Shown in pieces: positions 1-8,251 of a DNA stretch of 64,000 nt. Every line of letters starts with the position of its first letter. Positions within the stretch are counted from its first letter, which is position 1. The notes beneath the pieces were generated by a model. It was given only the letters and a program-made list of their open reading frames with translations, did not search any database and was not told the origin of the DNA. The stretch comes from Lewinellaceae bacterium (GTDB lineage Bacteria; Bacteroidota; Bacteroidia; Chitinophagales; Saprospiraceae): the NCBI GenBank assembly GCA_020636095.1, contig JACJYN010000011.1, forward strand, positions 1-64,000, written 5' to 3'. The translations under genes were made by a program, and so were the position numbers.

Positions 1-293
1 TGTAAAGCGTTTTGGTGAAATAATAACCTTTCGCTTTACGAGTTAAGGCTTTTGGAGGTCAAAAGCTACCGCCGGTACGGCGGTTTAGTTCAACTTGAGT
101 ATATCGCTAATCTTACCTATATATCCGTATTCGCAAGGCTCTTTCCAACCTCAAAAGCCAATTACTTAAATAGTTGATTACCAACCTATTAACTCTACTA
201 TTCAGCAATTTACACCCACACATATATCAAATTTTTATAGGTGAAAAGTTTACCCACACCCGCTGTCCGTCTTTTTCCAAAATACAAAATTCT
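1..293. other. Non-coding left edge with small inverted repeats
   Basis: I see no convincing gene here. GTAAAGCG (2-9) can pair with CGCTTTAC (32-39). ACCGCCG (68-74) can pair with CGGCGGT (78-84). GGCTTTTGGAGG (47-58) is nearly complementary to CCTCAAAAGCC (149-159). The stretch abuts a decayed recombinase fragment, so it may be the edge of an old mobile element, but no direct repeat or attachment site can be proved from this end of the window. Confidence 0.4.
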
Positions 294-530
294 TTACAAA
301 TCCAACCTTTCCAACGGGCTTTGGGCCTCCTGGAAAAAATCCTGGGCCAAATGCAGGTAGGCCTCAGTCGTTTTTAGATGCTCGTGGCCTAAAATGTGCT
401 CGATCCGGTTTTTCTTTTCGTGAGGGACGAAAGCCTGTATCCAACCGGAAGTGGATCGCAGAAGGCACAGGCGGTTGCCTGCTACGATGCGGCGGGCGCT
501 GCCGTTCTGGATTATAGTGATGTACCACAA
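294..530 (-). pseudogene. Tyrosine recombinase/integrase C-terminal fragment
   Basis: The end of this minus-strand reading frame has the C-terminal box II pattern of phage-type integrases: an ILGHEHLKTTEAYLHLA segment with the conserved LGH and the HxxLKTTExYxH spacing that carries the catalytic His and nucleophile Tyr. The part upstream of it (box II RHSFAT region) is not recognisable in the same frame, so only the last 40-50 codons survive and the frame is damaged. It lies head-on against another gene remnant, which fits an old integration site that has decayed. It could be the tail of a XerC/D-like chromosomal enzyme, but length and context argue for a relic. Confidence 0.5.
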
Positions 531-1193
531 CGTCTACTAATTACGTTTGTCCTGCTGGTATCCCTATCAACTCTGGCCCTCGGCCAGAGGAGTCCAAAAG
601 AGTCCGCTGTTTTTCTCAAACGGATAGAAACGCCTATCGTGATTGACGGCCGGGTGGAAGAACCCGGTTGGTTTGCCGGCCAGCCAGCTCAGCACTTCTG
701 GGAGTACTTCCCCTCGGACACCGCACAAGCGCCCGCGCAGTTCGCAAGTTGAGGTCGATAAGCAGGTCATCATCTGGACCGTTTTGAGGTGCGTTTTCCC
801 GAAAGACGGCAGTTTTTTCTGGAAAATGCCGGCCTCTTCGGCAATTTTGGCTTTCTTCAACCGGGTGGCGGGCCTGGATTATAACCTGGCTTCTTCTGAT
901 AACCGATGGAACGGAAAGGCTTTTTACCATCGGGCTTTTACGCCTGAAGTGCTGGACGATCAATTTTCCCATGGCCCTGCATTGACTTCACTTTTAGCCG
1001 CAGCCTCTTCCTTACTGTTTTCCTGCAGTACAACGACCAGTTGGAAAATATCAATATCAACACCCGCCTTCAGTGGCGATTTGCGCCAGTGTCCGATCTT
1101 TTTCTGGTCTATACAGATAATTACTACTCTGAGCCATTTGAAGTCAGAAATCGCTCTTTGGTGGCCAAGGCAACATACTGGCTGAATTTGTGA
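531..1193 (+). pseudogene. Decayed DUF5916 (CBM9-like/outer-membrane) protein
   Basis: Three pieces of one family are readable in different frames. A signal-peptide-like segment (LLITFVLLVSLSTLALGQ) is followed by an IDGRVEEPGW motif of the family 9 carbohydrate-binding-like domain (about 531-750). An FFLENAGLFGNFGF-type segment lies near 800-860, with a related stretch at 880-960. The family's C-terminus, ending in YTDNYYSEPFEVRNRSL...YWLNL, reaches the stop at 1191-1193. Intact DUF5916 proteins are several times longer (about 700-900 residues), so there are large internal deletions and at least two frameshifts. The family is common in Bacteroidota and is probably outer-membrane located; its function is not settled. 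Confidence 0.7.
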
Positions 1194-1250
1194 GCTAATC
1201 ATTCAAATATTAACCGCCTGGGGCCTGCCTGAACAGAGCGTCCCAATCCA

Positions 1251-1290
1251 AAAGTGGGAAACCAATACCTTTTTTGGCGACAAGTGGGAA
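1251..1290 (+). promoter_or_regulatory. Paired AAGTGGGAA boxes upstream of mraZ
   Basis: AAGTGGGAA occurs at 1252-1260 and again at 1282-1290, exactly 30 bp apart (about three helical turns). MraZ is known to bind direct repeats of a TGGG-type pentamer upstream of its own operon, so these may be distal MraZ boxes. No other function is evident in 1194-1400. Confidence 0.4.
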
Positions 1291-1400
1291 TCTCACTCCA
1301 AAAATATACGCAAATTAAACCGATTGTTGTAACCGATTTGATTACATACCGTGTAATCAGCCTGTTAGAGTAAATTAAGGAGAACTTTTTCACCTAAAAA

Positions 1401-1443
1401 AGTGGTAAAAAGTGGTAAAATGTGTCAAAAAGTAATACATTTG
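1401..1443 (+). promoter_or_regulatory. dcw operon promoter with MraZ-type operator repeats
   Basis: AGTGGTAAAA is repeated at 1401-1410 and 1411-1420, followed by a degenerate third copy TGTGTCAAAA (1421-1430). The 10-bp period matches the known MraZ operator layout (short GT-rich pentamers separated by 5 nt). Immediately downstream, TACATTTG at 1436-1443 is a perfect Bacteroidota -7 element (TAnnTTTG). There is no TTG at the usual -33 position; the operator repeats occupy it. This suggests autoregulation of the operon by MraZ at the core promoter. Confidence 0.65.
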
Positions 1444-1464
1444 AAAACACTATAAGGTAAAAAA

Positions 1465-1938
1465 GTGGAATTCAAACAGCTATTAGGCGAATATGAGTGT
1501 AAGATCGACGCCAAGGGGCGCATGAGGATGCCAAGCGGGCTTATTGCCCAGCTCGGTGAGGAAACCGCTCATAATTTCGTCATCAACCGGGGTTTTGAGC
1601 AATGCCTCATGCTATACCCGGAGCCGGTTTGGGACCGCATTACCAACGAGATCAACCAACTGAACCTGTACAACAAAAAGAACCGCGACTTCGTACGCTA
1701 CTTCTACCGGGGTGCGCAGAAGGTGGCGATGGACAGCGCCGACCGCATCCTGGTTTCCAAGCGGCTGCTGGAGTACGCGGGCATCGATAAAGAAGTCATC
1801 CTGTCAGCTTATAGCGACAGAATTGAAATATGGGCTGCTGGCCAGTACGAGCAACTGCTGGATGAAGAACCGGCGGATTTCTCCGACCTGGCTGAAGATG
1901 TGCTGGGCAGGGCTAACGGAAACCCGGAAGCGCAATGA
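1465..1938 (+). CDS. mraZ: MraZ, transcriptional regulator of the dcw cluster
   Basis: This is a 157-residue protein of the SpoVT/AbrB-like MraZ family, close to the usual length (about 140-155). The N-terminus LLGEYECKIDAKGRMRMP contains the first conserved D-x-K-G-R block. The second half, around residue 90, repeats it (AMDSADRILVSKRLLEYAGI), giving the two MraZ domains. The start is a GTG at 1465 preceded by AAGG. It is the first gene of the division cluster and overlaps rsmH by 4 nt. The family is a DNA-binding repressor of its own operon, and the repeats at 1401-1430 are the likely target. Confidence 0.95.
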   Translation: MEFKQLLGEYECKIDAKGRMRMPSGLIAQLGEETAHNFVINRGFEQCLMLYPEPVWDRITNEINQLNLYNKKNRDFVRYFYRGAQKVAMDSADRILVSKRLLEYAGIDKEVILSAYSDRIEIWAAGQYEQLLDEEPADFSDLAEDVLGRANGNPEAQ

Positions 1939-2831
1939 CGTATCACGAACCCGCGCTGGCCAGGGAGAGTATCGATGCTCTTGCGATCCGGACGGGAGGC
2001 ATCTACGTTGACGCTACGTTTGGCGGGGGCGGGCATTCCCGCCTCATCCTGAACGAACTGGGAGCGGAAGGGCGCCTGTTGGGTTTTGACCAGGACGAAG
2101 ACGCGCTGGCCAATATCCTGGAGGACGAACGCTTTACCTTCGTCCATCACAACTTCCGGTTCCTGAAACGCTTTTTGCGCTTACACCGTATACAGGAAGT
2201 AGATGGGATACTGGCGGACCTGGGCGTCTCCTCTCATCAGCTGGATGTAGCGGAGCGGGGCTTTTCCTACCGCTTCGACGCCGCGTTGGACATGCGCATG
2301 AACCAACAGCAGGAAAAAACGGCCGCAAGCCTGGCCAATACCTATGACGCGGATGCACTGCAGGATGTTTTCAGCCGCTACGGCGAGGTGCGCAACGCCA
2401 GAACGCTGGCTCAGCGCATCGTGGAGGAACGGCGCCACCGCCCGATTGAAACCATTGGCGCTTTTCTGGCAGTAGTGGAGCCCGTAATCCGGGGGCATCG
2501 CGCCCGCTACCTATCCCAGGCTTTTCAGGCGCTGCGCATCGAAGTGAATGACGAGATGGGCGCCCTGCAGGAGTTTCTGGAACAATCGCTCGAGGTGCTG
2601 AAACCCGGTGGCCGGCTGGCAGTTATTACTTACCATTCTATAGAAGACAGAATGGTGAAAAATTTCCTGAAAGCTGGTAACTTTGAAGGCCGGCAGGAAA
2701 AAGACTTTTACGGTAATATCCAACGCCCTTTCAAGGTAATTAGCCGGAAAGCGATTGTCCCCTCGGAAGAGGAGGTGCAACAAAACCCCCGGGCACGCAG
2801 CGCTAAACTGAGAATCGGAGAGAAGATTTAA
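1935..2831 (+). CDS. rsmH: 16S rRNA (cytosine(1402)-N(4))-methyltransferase
   Basis: This protein of 298 residues is the RsmH/MraW methyltransferase that modifies C1402 in the ribosomal P site. The SAM-binding motif YVDATFGGGGHS lies near residues 25-36, followed by GFDQDEDAL. The later conserved blocks GILADLGVSSHQLD and VITYHSIEDRMVKNF are intact. It starts at an ATG overlapping the mraZ stop (ATGA), the usual translational coupling in this cluster. Position between mraZ and ftsL is canonical. Confidence 0.96.
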   Translation: MTYHEPALARESIDALAIRTGGIYVDATFGGGGHSRLILNELGAEGRLLGFDQDEDALANILEDERFTFVHHNFRFLKRFLRLHRIQEVDGILADLGVSSHQLDVAERGFSYRFDAALDMRMNQQQEKTAASLANTYDADALQDVFSRYGEVRNARTLAQRIVEERRHRPIETIGAFLAVVEPVIRGHRARYLSQAFQALRIEVNDEMGALQEFLEQSLEVLKPGGRLAVITYHSIEDRMVKNFLKAGNFEGRQEKDFYGNIQRPFKVISRKAIVPSEEEVQQNPRARSAKLRIGEKI

Positions 2832-2845
2832 TTGTATATATATAT

Positions 2846-3160
2846 ATGGCGAAGCGAAAAGACATAATGGCGATGTTTGATATTGGCTTCTGGACGTCCC
2901 GGCTCGTCCTGAACAACCTCGCCTTTGTGTTTTTTATTGGCTTCCTGACCACGGTTTACATTGCCAACGCTCACCTGGCGGAACGCAATGTCCGCGAGAT
3001 ACAAATGTTGCAGAAAGACCTCAAGGAGATGCGCTGGTATTACATGTCGCTCCAATCAGAGAACATGTACAATGCTATGCGCTCTGAGGTGGCCAAGCGG
3101 GTCAGGGAAGATGGTTTGCGCCCACAAACCGAGGCGCCGAAAAGAGTAGTGATAAAGTAA
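2846..3160 (+). CDS. ftsL: FtsL-like bitopic division protein
   Basis: The product is 104 residues with a short cytoplasmic N-terminus, one membrane helix at about residues 22-42 and a periplasmic segment with coiled-coil character (roughly 48-80). The sequence itself is poorly conserved, as is usual for FtsL; the call rests on size, topology and position between rsmH and the class B PBP gene. It would link the FtsQ/FtsB-like complex to FtsI-FtsW. Spacing to rsmH is 14 nt, in a TA-rich linker. Confidence 0.8.
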   Translation: MAKRKDIMAMFDIGFWTSRLVLNNLAFVFFIGFLTTVYIANAHLAERNVREIQMLQKDLKEMRWYYMSLQSENMYNAMRSEVAKRVREDGLRPQTEAPKRVVIK

Positions 3161-3216
3161 TAATAATAATGAATTTCCGGCCTTGCAAATAGCCAGGGCG
3201 GACGAATTGCGAATAG

Positions 3217-5370
3217 ATGGACATTAAAAACGAGGTCTTATACCGGGTTTACATCCTGCTCTTCGGCATCGTCGTGCCGGTGTCCATTGCATTGATGTAT
3301 CGTACGGTTCAGATCTCCGTTGTCGAAGGAGAACGTTGGCGGGCACAGGGAAGAGACAATTACCTGGAGTACCGGCAGGTCGAAGCGGACCGGGGAAACA
3401 TTTTGGCGGAAGACGGCAGCTTGCTGGCCACCTCCATCCCTTATTTCGATATTTTCTTCGACCCCCATGCTTCCTCTGAGGAGGCCTATATGAAGAATGT
3501 AGATACCCTGGCGCAGTGCCTGGCTACTTATGTTTTGAAAGATTATACAGTTGGCGGGGCCCGGGAGTTCCTGCTGAGCTTGCGAAAAGCCGCAGACCGG
3601 CACGTCATCATCAAGCGCAAGGCTTCCTATTCGGAAAAAAAGTTCATTGAAGAATTTCCATTGTTCCGCCTCGGCCGGTTTAAAGGTGGATTCATTGCCG
3701 AAAAACGCAGCGAACGCAAGCGCCCCTTTGGCCTGCTGGCCCAACGAACGATCGGATACGTCCGGGAAAAAGCTAAACCGGTGGGCCTGGAAGGCCAATT
3801 GGATACGCTGCTCGGCGGCATGCCCGGCCAGCAGCTAATGATCCGGGTAGACCCCCGGGAAGACCTCTGGATGCCGGTGGATGACCTGACCCTCATCGAG
3901 CCGGAAACGGGTAGCGACATCGTCACCAATCTGGATATCGATATTCAGGACATCACGGAGCAGGCCCTCATGCGAGCGGTGAACGCCCACGATGCCGAAT
4001 GGGGTACCGCAGTAGTCATGGAGGTAGAAACAGGCGCCATACGGGCTATTGCCAACCTGGGGCGCACCGATGAAGGCTGGTGGGAAACCTACAACTATGC
4101 CGTGGGCACCGCCATTGAGCCGGGCTCTACCATCAAAGCCGCTTCGGTAATGGCCCTGCTGGAAGACGGGTTCGTCGACCTCGATGATTCCATTCGGATT
4201 TATAAGGGCCGGGCTCAGTTTTACGATGATGTGATGGAAGACGCCTCGCCTTATAGTGCAAAGTTGGATACCATCCGGATGAGAGAGGCCTTCATCATCT
4301 CCTCCAATGTCGGTATCGCCACCATGATCCAGGACCACTACGGGGAAAAAACAAAGGCCAATGGCAACGAAGGCGCCGCTCGCTTCATCAAGCGGCTGAA
4401 GCAGTTCAACCTGAACCAGCCCATTGGAATCGAAATCGATGGCGAAGCCAATCCTTATATCAAAGAAGCTTTCAGCGAGAAGGACTACTGGAGCGGCACT
4501 ACCCTACCCTGGATGTCTATCGGTTACGAAATGAAGATCACGCCGCTGCAGTTGCTTTCGTTTTACAATGCTATTGCCAACGATGGCGAAATGATGAAAC
4601 CTTATCTGGTTTCTGAAGTTCAGCGGTTTGGAGAGACGACCCAACGCTACCGGCCCACGGTTATTGACCGGCGCATTGCCACCCGCAAAACGATTGCTAA
4701 AATACAGGAACTGTTGCTGTCGGTAGTCGAGGACGAAAGAGGCACCGCTCATAAGCTGCAATCCAGCCGGTATACTTTTGCCGGCAAGACGGGGACGGCG
4801 CAGATCAACTATACGCGTGGCGCACGGGGTACGCGCATCGGTGGATACCAGGCTTCTTTTGTCGGGTACTTTCCGGTCGAAAAGCCCAAATATTCCTGCA
4901 TTGTAGTGATCAACCGGCCCCGCCGAGGCGGTTTTTACGGAGGGGATGTTGCCGGGCCGGTATTCCGGGAGATCGCCGATAACATCTACACAGCTAAAGT
5001 GGAACTACATGCACCGATCAACCTGAGCCCTAAGCCTGTACTGGCGGGCAATGATTTACCGGGCTTCAGCATCGGTGATAAGGAAGACATGAAAACCGTG
5101 TTTCAATATCTGGACATTGCCTATTACGGAGAGCCCGAAACGCCGATAGCCGTCACGCGGGTCCAGTCGGATAGTTTGATCCTGGAACGGCGTACGATGC
5201 CGGAAGACCGGGTGCCCAATGTCGTTGGGCTTGGATTGAGAGATGCCCTCTACACGTTGGAAAACCGGGGGCTCACGGTAGAAGCGGAAGGTTTTGGAAA
5301 GGTGTCTCAGCAATCACTGCTACCGGGCACCCGAATAAAAGGACAAGCCATACGGCTCTTTTTGCGATAG
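3217..5370 (+). CDS. ftsI: Division-specific class B penicillin-binding protein with PASTA tail
   Basis: The 717-residue protein is a cell-division transpeptidase (FtsI/PBP3 type). A single N-terminal membrane helix (about 9-31) is followed by the dimerisation/pedestal region. The transpeptidase domain has the active-site STIK at residues 304-307, SSN at 362-364 and KTGT at 524-527, all intact. The C-terminus, starting VPNVVGLGLRDALYTLENRG, is one PASTA repeat, as in many Bacteroidota division PBPs. It crosslinks septal peptidoglycan together with FtsW. The next gene, murE, begins 4 nt after its stop. Confidence 0.95.
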   Translation: MDIKNEVLYRVYILLFGIVVPVSIALMYRTVQISVVEGERWRAQGRDNYLEYRQVEADRGNILAEDGSLLATSIPYFDIFFDPHASSEEAYMKNVDTLAQCLATYVLKDYTVGGAREFLLSLRKAADRHVIIKRKASYSEKKFIEEFPLFRLGRFKGGFIAEKRSERKRPFGLLAQRTIGYVREKAKPVGLEGQLDTLLGGMPGQQLMIRVDPREDLWMPVDDLTLIEPETGSDIVTNLDIDIQDITEQALMRAVNAHDAEWGTAVVMEVETGAIRAIANLGRTDEGWWETYNYAVGTAIEPGSTIKAASVMALLEDGFVDLDDSIRIYKGRAQFYDDVMEDASPYSAKLDTIRMREAFIISSNVGIATMIQDHYGEKTKANGNEGAARFIKRLKQFNLNQPIGIEIDGEANPYIKEAFSEKDYWSGTTLPWMSIGYEMKITPLQLLSFYNAIANDGEMMKPYLVSEVQRFGETTQRYRPTVIDRRIATRKTIAKIQELLLSVVEDERGTAHKLQSSRYTFAGKTGTAQINYTRGARGTRIGGYQASFVGYFPVEKPKYSCIVVINRPRRGGFYGGDVAGPVFREIADNIYTAKVELHAPINLSPKPVLAGNDLPGFSIGDKEDMKTVFQYLDIAYYGEPETPIAVTRVQSDSLILERRTMPEDRVPNVVGLGLRDALYTLENRGLTVEAEGFGKVSQQSLLPGTRIKGQAIRLFLR

Positions 5371-5374
5371 CGCT

Positions 5375-6835
5375 ATGGGTATGGAATTGACAGAACTGAT
5401 ACAATCGCTTGAAATAATGGCGTTGGAGGGCTCCACCTCCCAAATTGTGGAGCAGCTCGATTTTGACTCGAGGAAGGTGAAGCCCGGCAGCCTTTTTGTC
5501 GCCGTCAGAGGCACGCAGGCCGATGGGCACCAATTCATCGACAAGGCCATTGAGCTGGGGGCAACCGCAGTGGTTGCCGAAACCCTGCCCGAGCAACGCC
5601 GGCAAGCAGTAACTTATATTCAGGTGGCCGACGGTGCAACGGCACTCGGCCTGATGGCCAGCCGTTTTTTCGGAATGCCATCGAAAGAGTTGAAATTGGT
5701 CGGGGTGACTGGCACCAATGGTAAAACGACAACCGCTACCCTGCTGCACAGCCTGTTTACGGGGCTGGGCTACAAGGCCGGCTTGTTGTCGACGGTGCGC
5801 AACCTCATCGGGCAAAGCCCCTTGGAAGCCACCCATACCACTCCCGACGCAGTAGCGGTCAACGCACTCCTCCGGGAGATGGTGGATGCCGGTTGCGATT
5901 ATGCTTTCATGGAGGTAAGCTCGCACGCCGCCCACCAGCGGCGAATTGCCGGCCTTCATTTCGCGGGGGGTATTTTTACCAATATCACCCACGACCATCT
6001 GGATTATCACAAAACGTTTAAGGCATATATAGATGCCAAAAAAATGTTCTTTGACATATTGCCCAAAACAGCCTTCGCCCTCGTCAATGCCGACGATAAG
6101 CGAGGCGGGATAATGGTACAAAACACCCGGGCTAAAAAGTACACCTACAGTTTGCGGTCTATGGCCAGTTTTAAGGCCAGGATCCTGGAAAACAGCATCA
6201 GCGGGCTTCACCTGGAGGTGGATGGCAAGGAAGTCTTCAGCCGCCTTATCGGTGACTTCAATGCCTACAACCTGCTGGCTGCCTATGGGGCCGCCATCCT
6301 GCTGGGGCAGGATGAAATGGAAACCCTGACCGCCCTCAGCCAGCTGAGCGCCGCGGAAGGGCGTTTCGATTACGTGGCCGGCCCGCGGGGAAAACGGACG
6401 GGCATCGTCGATTATGCTCATACGCCCGATGCACTGGAGAAAGTGCTGAACACCATCCACCAGCTTCGGCAGGGTAACAGCCGGATTATTACGGTGGTGG
6501 GGTGTGGCGGCGATCGCGATAAGGCCAAGCGCCCCAAAATGGCTAAAGTAGCCTGTGATTACAGTGACCTGGTGGTGTTGACCTCCGACAACCCAAGGAG
6601 CGAAGCCCCCGAGGCTATCATTGCAGACATGCAGGCCGGAGTCCCCCCCTACGCCGCCCGAAAAGTACGGGTGGCCATCGCACGGAGGGAAGCCATCCGC
6701 ACCGCCTGCCGTTTAGCACAGGACGAGGATATCATCCTGGTGGCAGGCAAAGGCCATGAGAAGTACCAGGAAGCCAATGGCGTTCGGCGCCCCTTCGATG
6801 ACAAGGCGGTGTTGGCCGAAGCCCTTGCCGAATGA
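5375..6835 (+). CDS. murE: UDP-MurNAc-tripeptide synthetase (meso-DAP adding)
   Basis: The protein has 486 residues, normal for MurE. It has the Mur ligase ATP loop GTNGKTTT (near residue 113) and the C-terminal domain with SDNPRSE. DNPR at residues 405-408 is the signature of enzymes that add meso-diaminopimelate rather than lysine, so the organism probably makes DAP-type peptidoglycan, as expected for Bacteroidota. It starts 4 nt after ftsI. The reaction is ATP-dependent addition of the third amino acid to UDP-MurNAc-L-Ala-D-Glu in the cytoplasm. Confidence 0.96.
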   Translation: MGMELTELIQSLEIMALEGSTSQIVEQLDFDSRKVKPGSLFVAVRGTQADGHQFIDKAIELGATAVVAETLPEQRRQAVTYIQVADGATALGLMASRFFGMPSKELKLVGVTGTNGKTTTATLLHSLFTGLGYKAGLLSTVRNLIGQSPLEATHTTPDAVAVNALLREMVDAGCDYAFMEVSSHAAHQRRIAGLHFAGGIFTNITHDHLDYHKTFKAYIDAKKMFFDILPKTAFALVNADDKRGGIMVQNTRAKKYTYSLRSMASFKARILENSISGLHLEVDGKEVFSRLIGDFNAYNLLAAYGAAILLGQDEMETLTALSQLSAAEGRFDYVAGPRGKRTGIVDYAHTPDALEKVLNTIHQLRQGNSRIITVVGCGGDRDKAKRPKMAKVACDYSDLVVLTSDNPRSEAPEAIIADMQAGVPPYAARKVRVAIARREAIRTACRLAQDEDIILVAGKGHEKYQEANGVRRPFDDKAVLAEALAE

Positions 6836-6928
6836 GCCGCCAGAGTTTTTTTTTGATCAGTAAGGCGTACACAATGCTTTGCAGTGAGGAATTCCTATTT
6901 TTGGGGCCTCACCTCAATACTGACAAAC

Positions 6929-8200
6929 ATGCTAATTGAACTTGTAGATTGGTTGACTGGCCATTTCGGGGATATCAAGGGCGCCGGGTTATTCCGTTAC
7001 ATCACTTTTCGTGCCGGCATAGCGGCTATCCTTTCCCTGACGATCTCTATGATCTTCGGCGGCCGGATCATCCGCTACCTCCAGCACCTGCAGGTGGGAG
7101 AAACGGTTCGAGACCTGGGCCTGGCCGGCGAAAAACAAAAGGAAGGAACTCCGACGATGGGTGGGGTGATCATCATCATGGCCATCATCATTCCCTGCTT
7201 ATTGCTCGCCCGGCTGGATAACGTCTACATCGTCCTCCTGATCATCAGTACCATCTGGATGGCCACCATCGGCTTTATCGATGACTTTATCAAGGTGTTT
7301 CTCAAAAACAAGCAGGGCCTGCGCGGCCATTTCAAAGTGCTGGGCCAGATCGGCCTGGGCCTGTTGATTGCCCTGACCATGATTTTTAGCGATAAGATCG
7401 TGGTGCGAATGGACGTTGAAGACGCCGACGAACTGGGATACACAGAGATCATTGGCGACACCATCCTGGTCAAAAACGCCGCCTACCCAATGGCGCCGGC
7501 TGAGGAAAAGGCAGATTATAAAACGAACCTGACCAATGTGCCCTTTCTTAAGGGAAACCGCCTGGATTACGCCTGGTTGTTACCCTTTGACCATAAAAAA
7601 GACTCGCGCTGGGTGTGGCTCCTTTTTGTTCCGCTGGTCATCTTCGTAGTGACGGCCGTTTCCAACGCCGCCAACCTGACCGACGGGCTCGACGGGCTGG
7701 CTACCGGCGTTTCCGGCATCATCGGAGCGACACTAGGCATTTTTGCCTATGTCTCCGGTAATGCGATCGCCGCCAATTACCTGAACATTCTTCACCTGCC
7801 CGGCACGGGGGAACTGCTCGTCTTTTCCGCCTGCTTCGTAGGGGCTTGTCTCGGTTTTTTGTGGTACAACGCCAACCCTGCCCAGGTCTTTATGGGAGAC
7901 ACCGGAAGCCTGACCATCGGAGGAATCATTGCCGCGATGAGCATTCTGCTGCGCAAAGAGCTGCTCATCCCCATACTCTGCGGCATCTTCCTGGTGGAAA
8001 ACCTGTCGGTGGTTATTCAGGTCGCTTATTTCAAGTACACCAAACGAAAATACGGCGAAGGCCGCCGCATATTCCTGATGTCCCCACTGCATCACCATTA
8101 TCAGAAAAAAGGCATGCCGGAAGTGAAGATCGTTATCCGGTTCTGGATCATCGGTATCCTCCTGGCAGTGTTCACGATTATAACCCTGAAGATCAGGTAA
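6929..8200 (+). CDS. mraY: Phospho-MurNAc-pentapeptide translocase
   Basis: MraY transfers phospho-MurNAc-pentapeptide to undecaprenyl phosphate to form lipid I. Motifs seen are GTPTMGG (from residue 73), NAANLTDGLDG (from about 246), VFMGDTGS (about 320) and SPLHHHYQ, with about ten membrane segments. I prefer the ATG at 6929 (MLIELVDWL, the family's usual N-terminus), giving 423 residues; a GTG at 6884 would add 15 residues. As in many Bacteroidota, a larger loop is inserted around residues 150-215 compared with E. coli. murF is absent here and must lie elsewhere. Confidence 0.94.
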   Translation: MLIELVDWLTGHFGDIKGAGLFRYITFRAGIAAILSLTISMIFGGRIIRYLQHLQVGETVRDLGLAGEKQKEGTPTMGGVIIIMAIIIPCLLLARLDNVYIVLLIISTIWMATIGFIDDFIKVFLKNKQGLRGHFKVLGQIGLGLLIALTMIFSDKIVVRMDVEDADELGYTEIIGDTILVKNAAYPMAPAEEKADYKTNLTNVPFLKGNRLDYAWLLPFDHKKDSRWVWLLFVPLVIFVVTAVSNAANLTDGLDGLATGVSGIIGATLGIFAYVSGNAIAANYLNILHLPGTGELLVFSACFVGACLGFLWYNANPAQVFMGDTGSLTIGGIIAAMSILLRKELLIPILCGIFLVENLSVVIQVAYFKYTKRKYGEGRRIFLMSPLHHHYQKKGMPEVKIVIRFWIIGILLAVFTIITLKIR

Positions 8201-8206
8201 AGGTAG

Positions 8207-8238
8207 TGTATCAGTGAGGGCACTGATACACTGATACA
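8207..8238. repeat. Hairpin with repeated CTGATACA word between mraY and murD
   Basis: TGTATCAGTG (8207-8216) and CACTGATACA (8221-8230) form a perfect 10-bp stem with a 4-nt loop. A second copy of CTGATACA follows directly at 8231-8238. It fills almost the whole 51-bp gap inside the dcw operon. There is no T-run, so it does not look like a terminator. It has the same form as other short-word hairpins in this window. Confidence 0.75.
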
Positions 8239-8251
8239 CAATAAAAATCAC

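Noticed and set aside
1..1200. A prophage or integrative element end
   Set aside because: Only a recombinase tail is present, with no tRNA, att repeat or other phage gene; debris is the simpler reading.
5273..6460. 395-codon minus-strand ORF opposite murE
   Set aside because: murE on the plus strand is complete with all motifs; the antisense frame is a by-product of its codon use.
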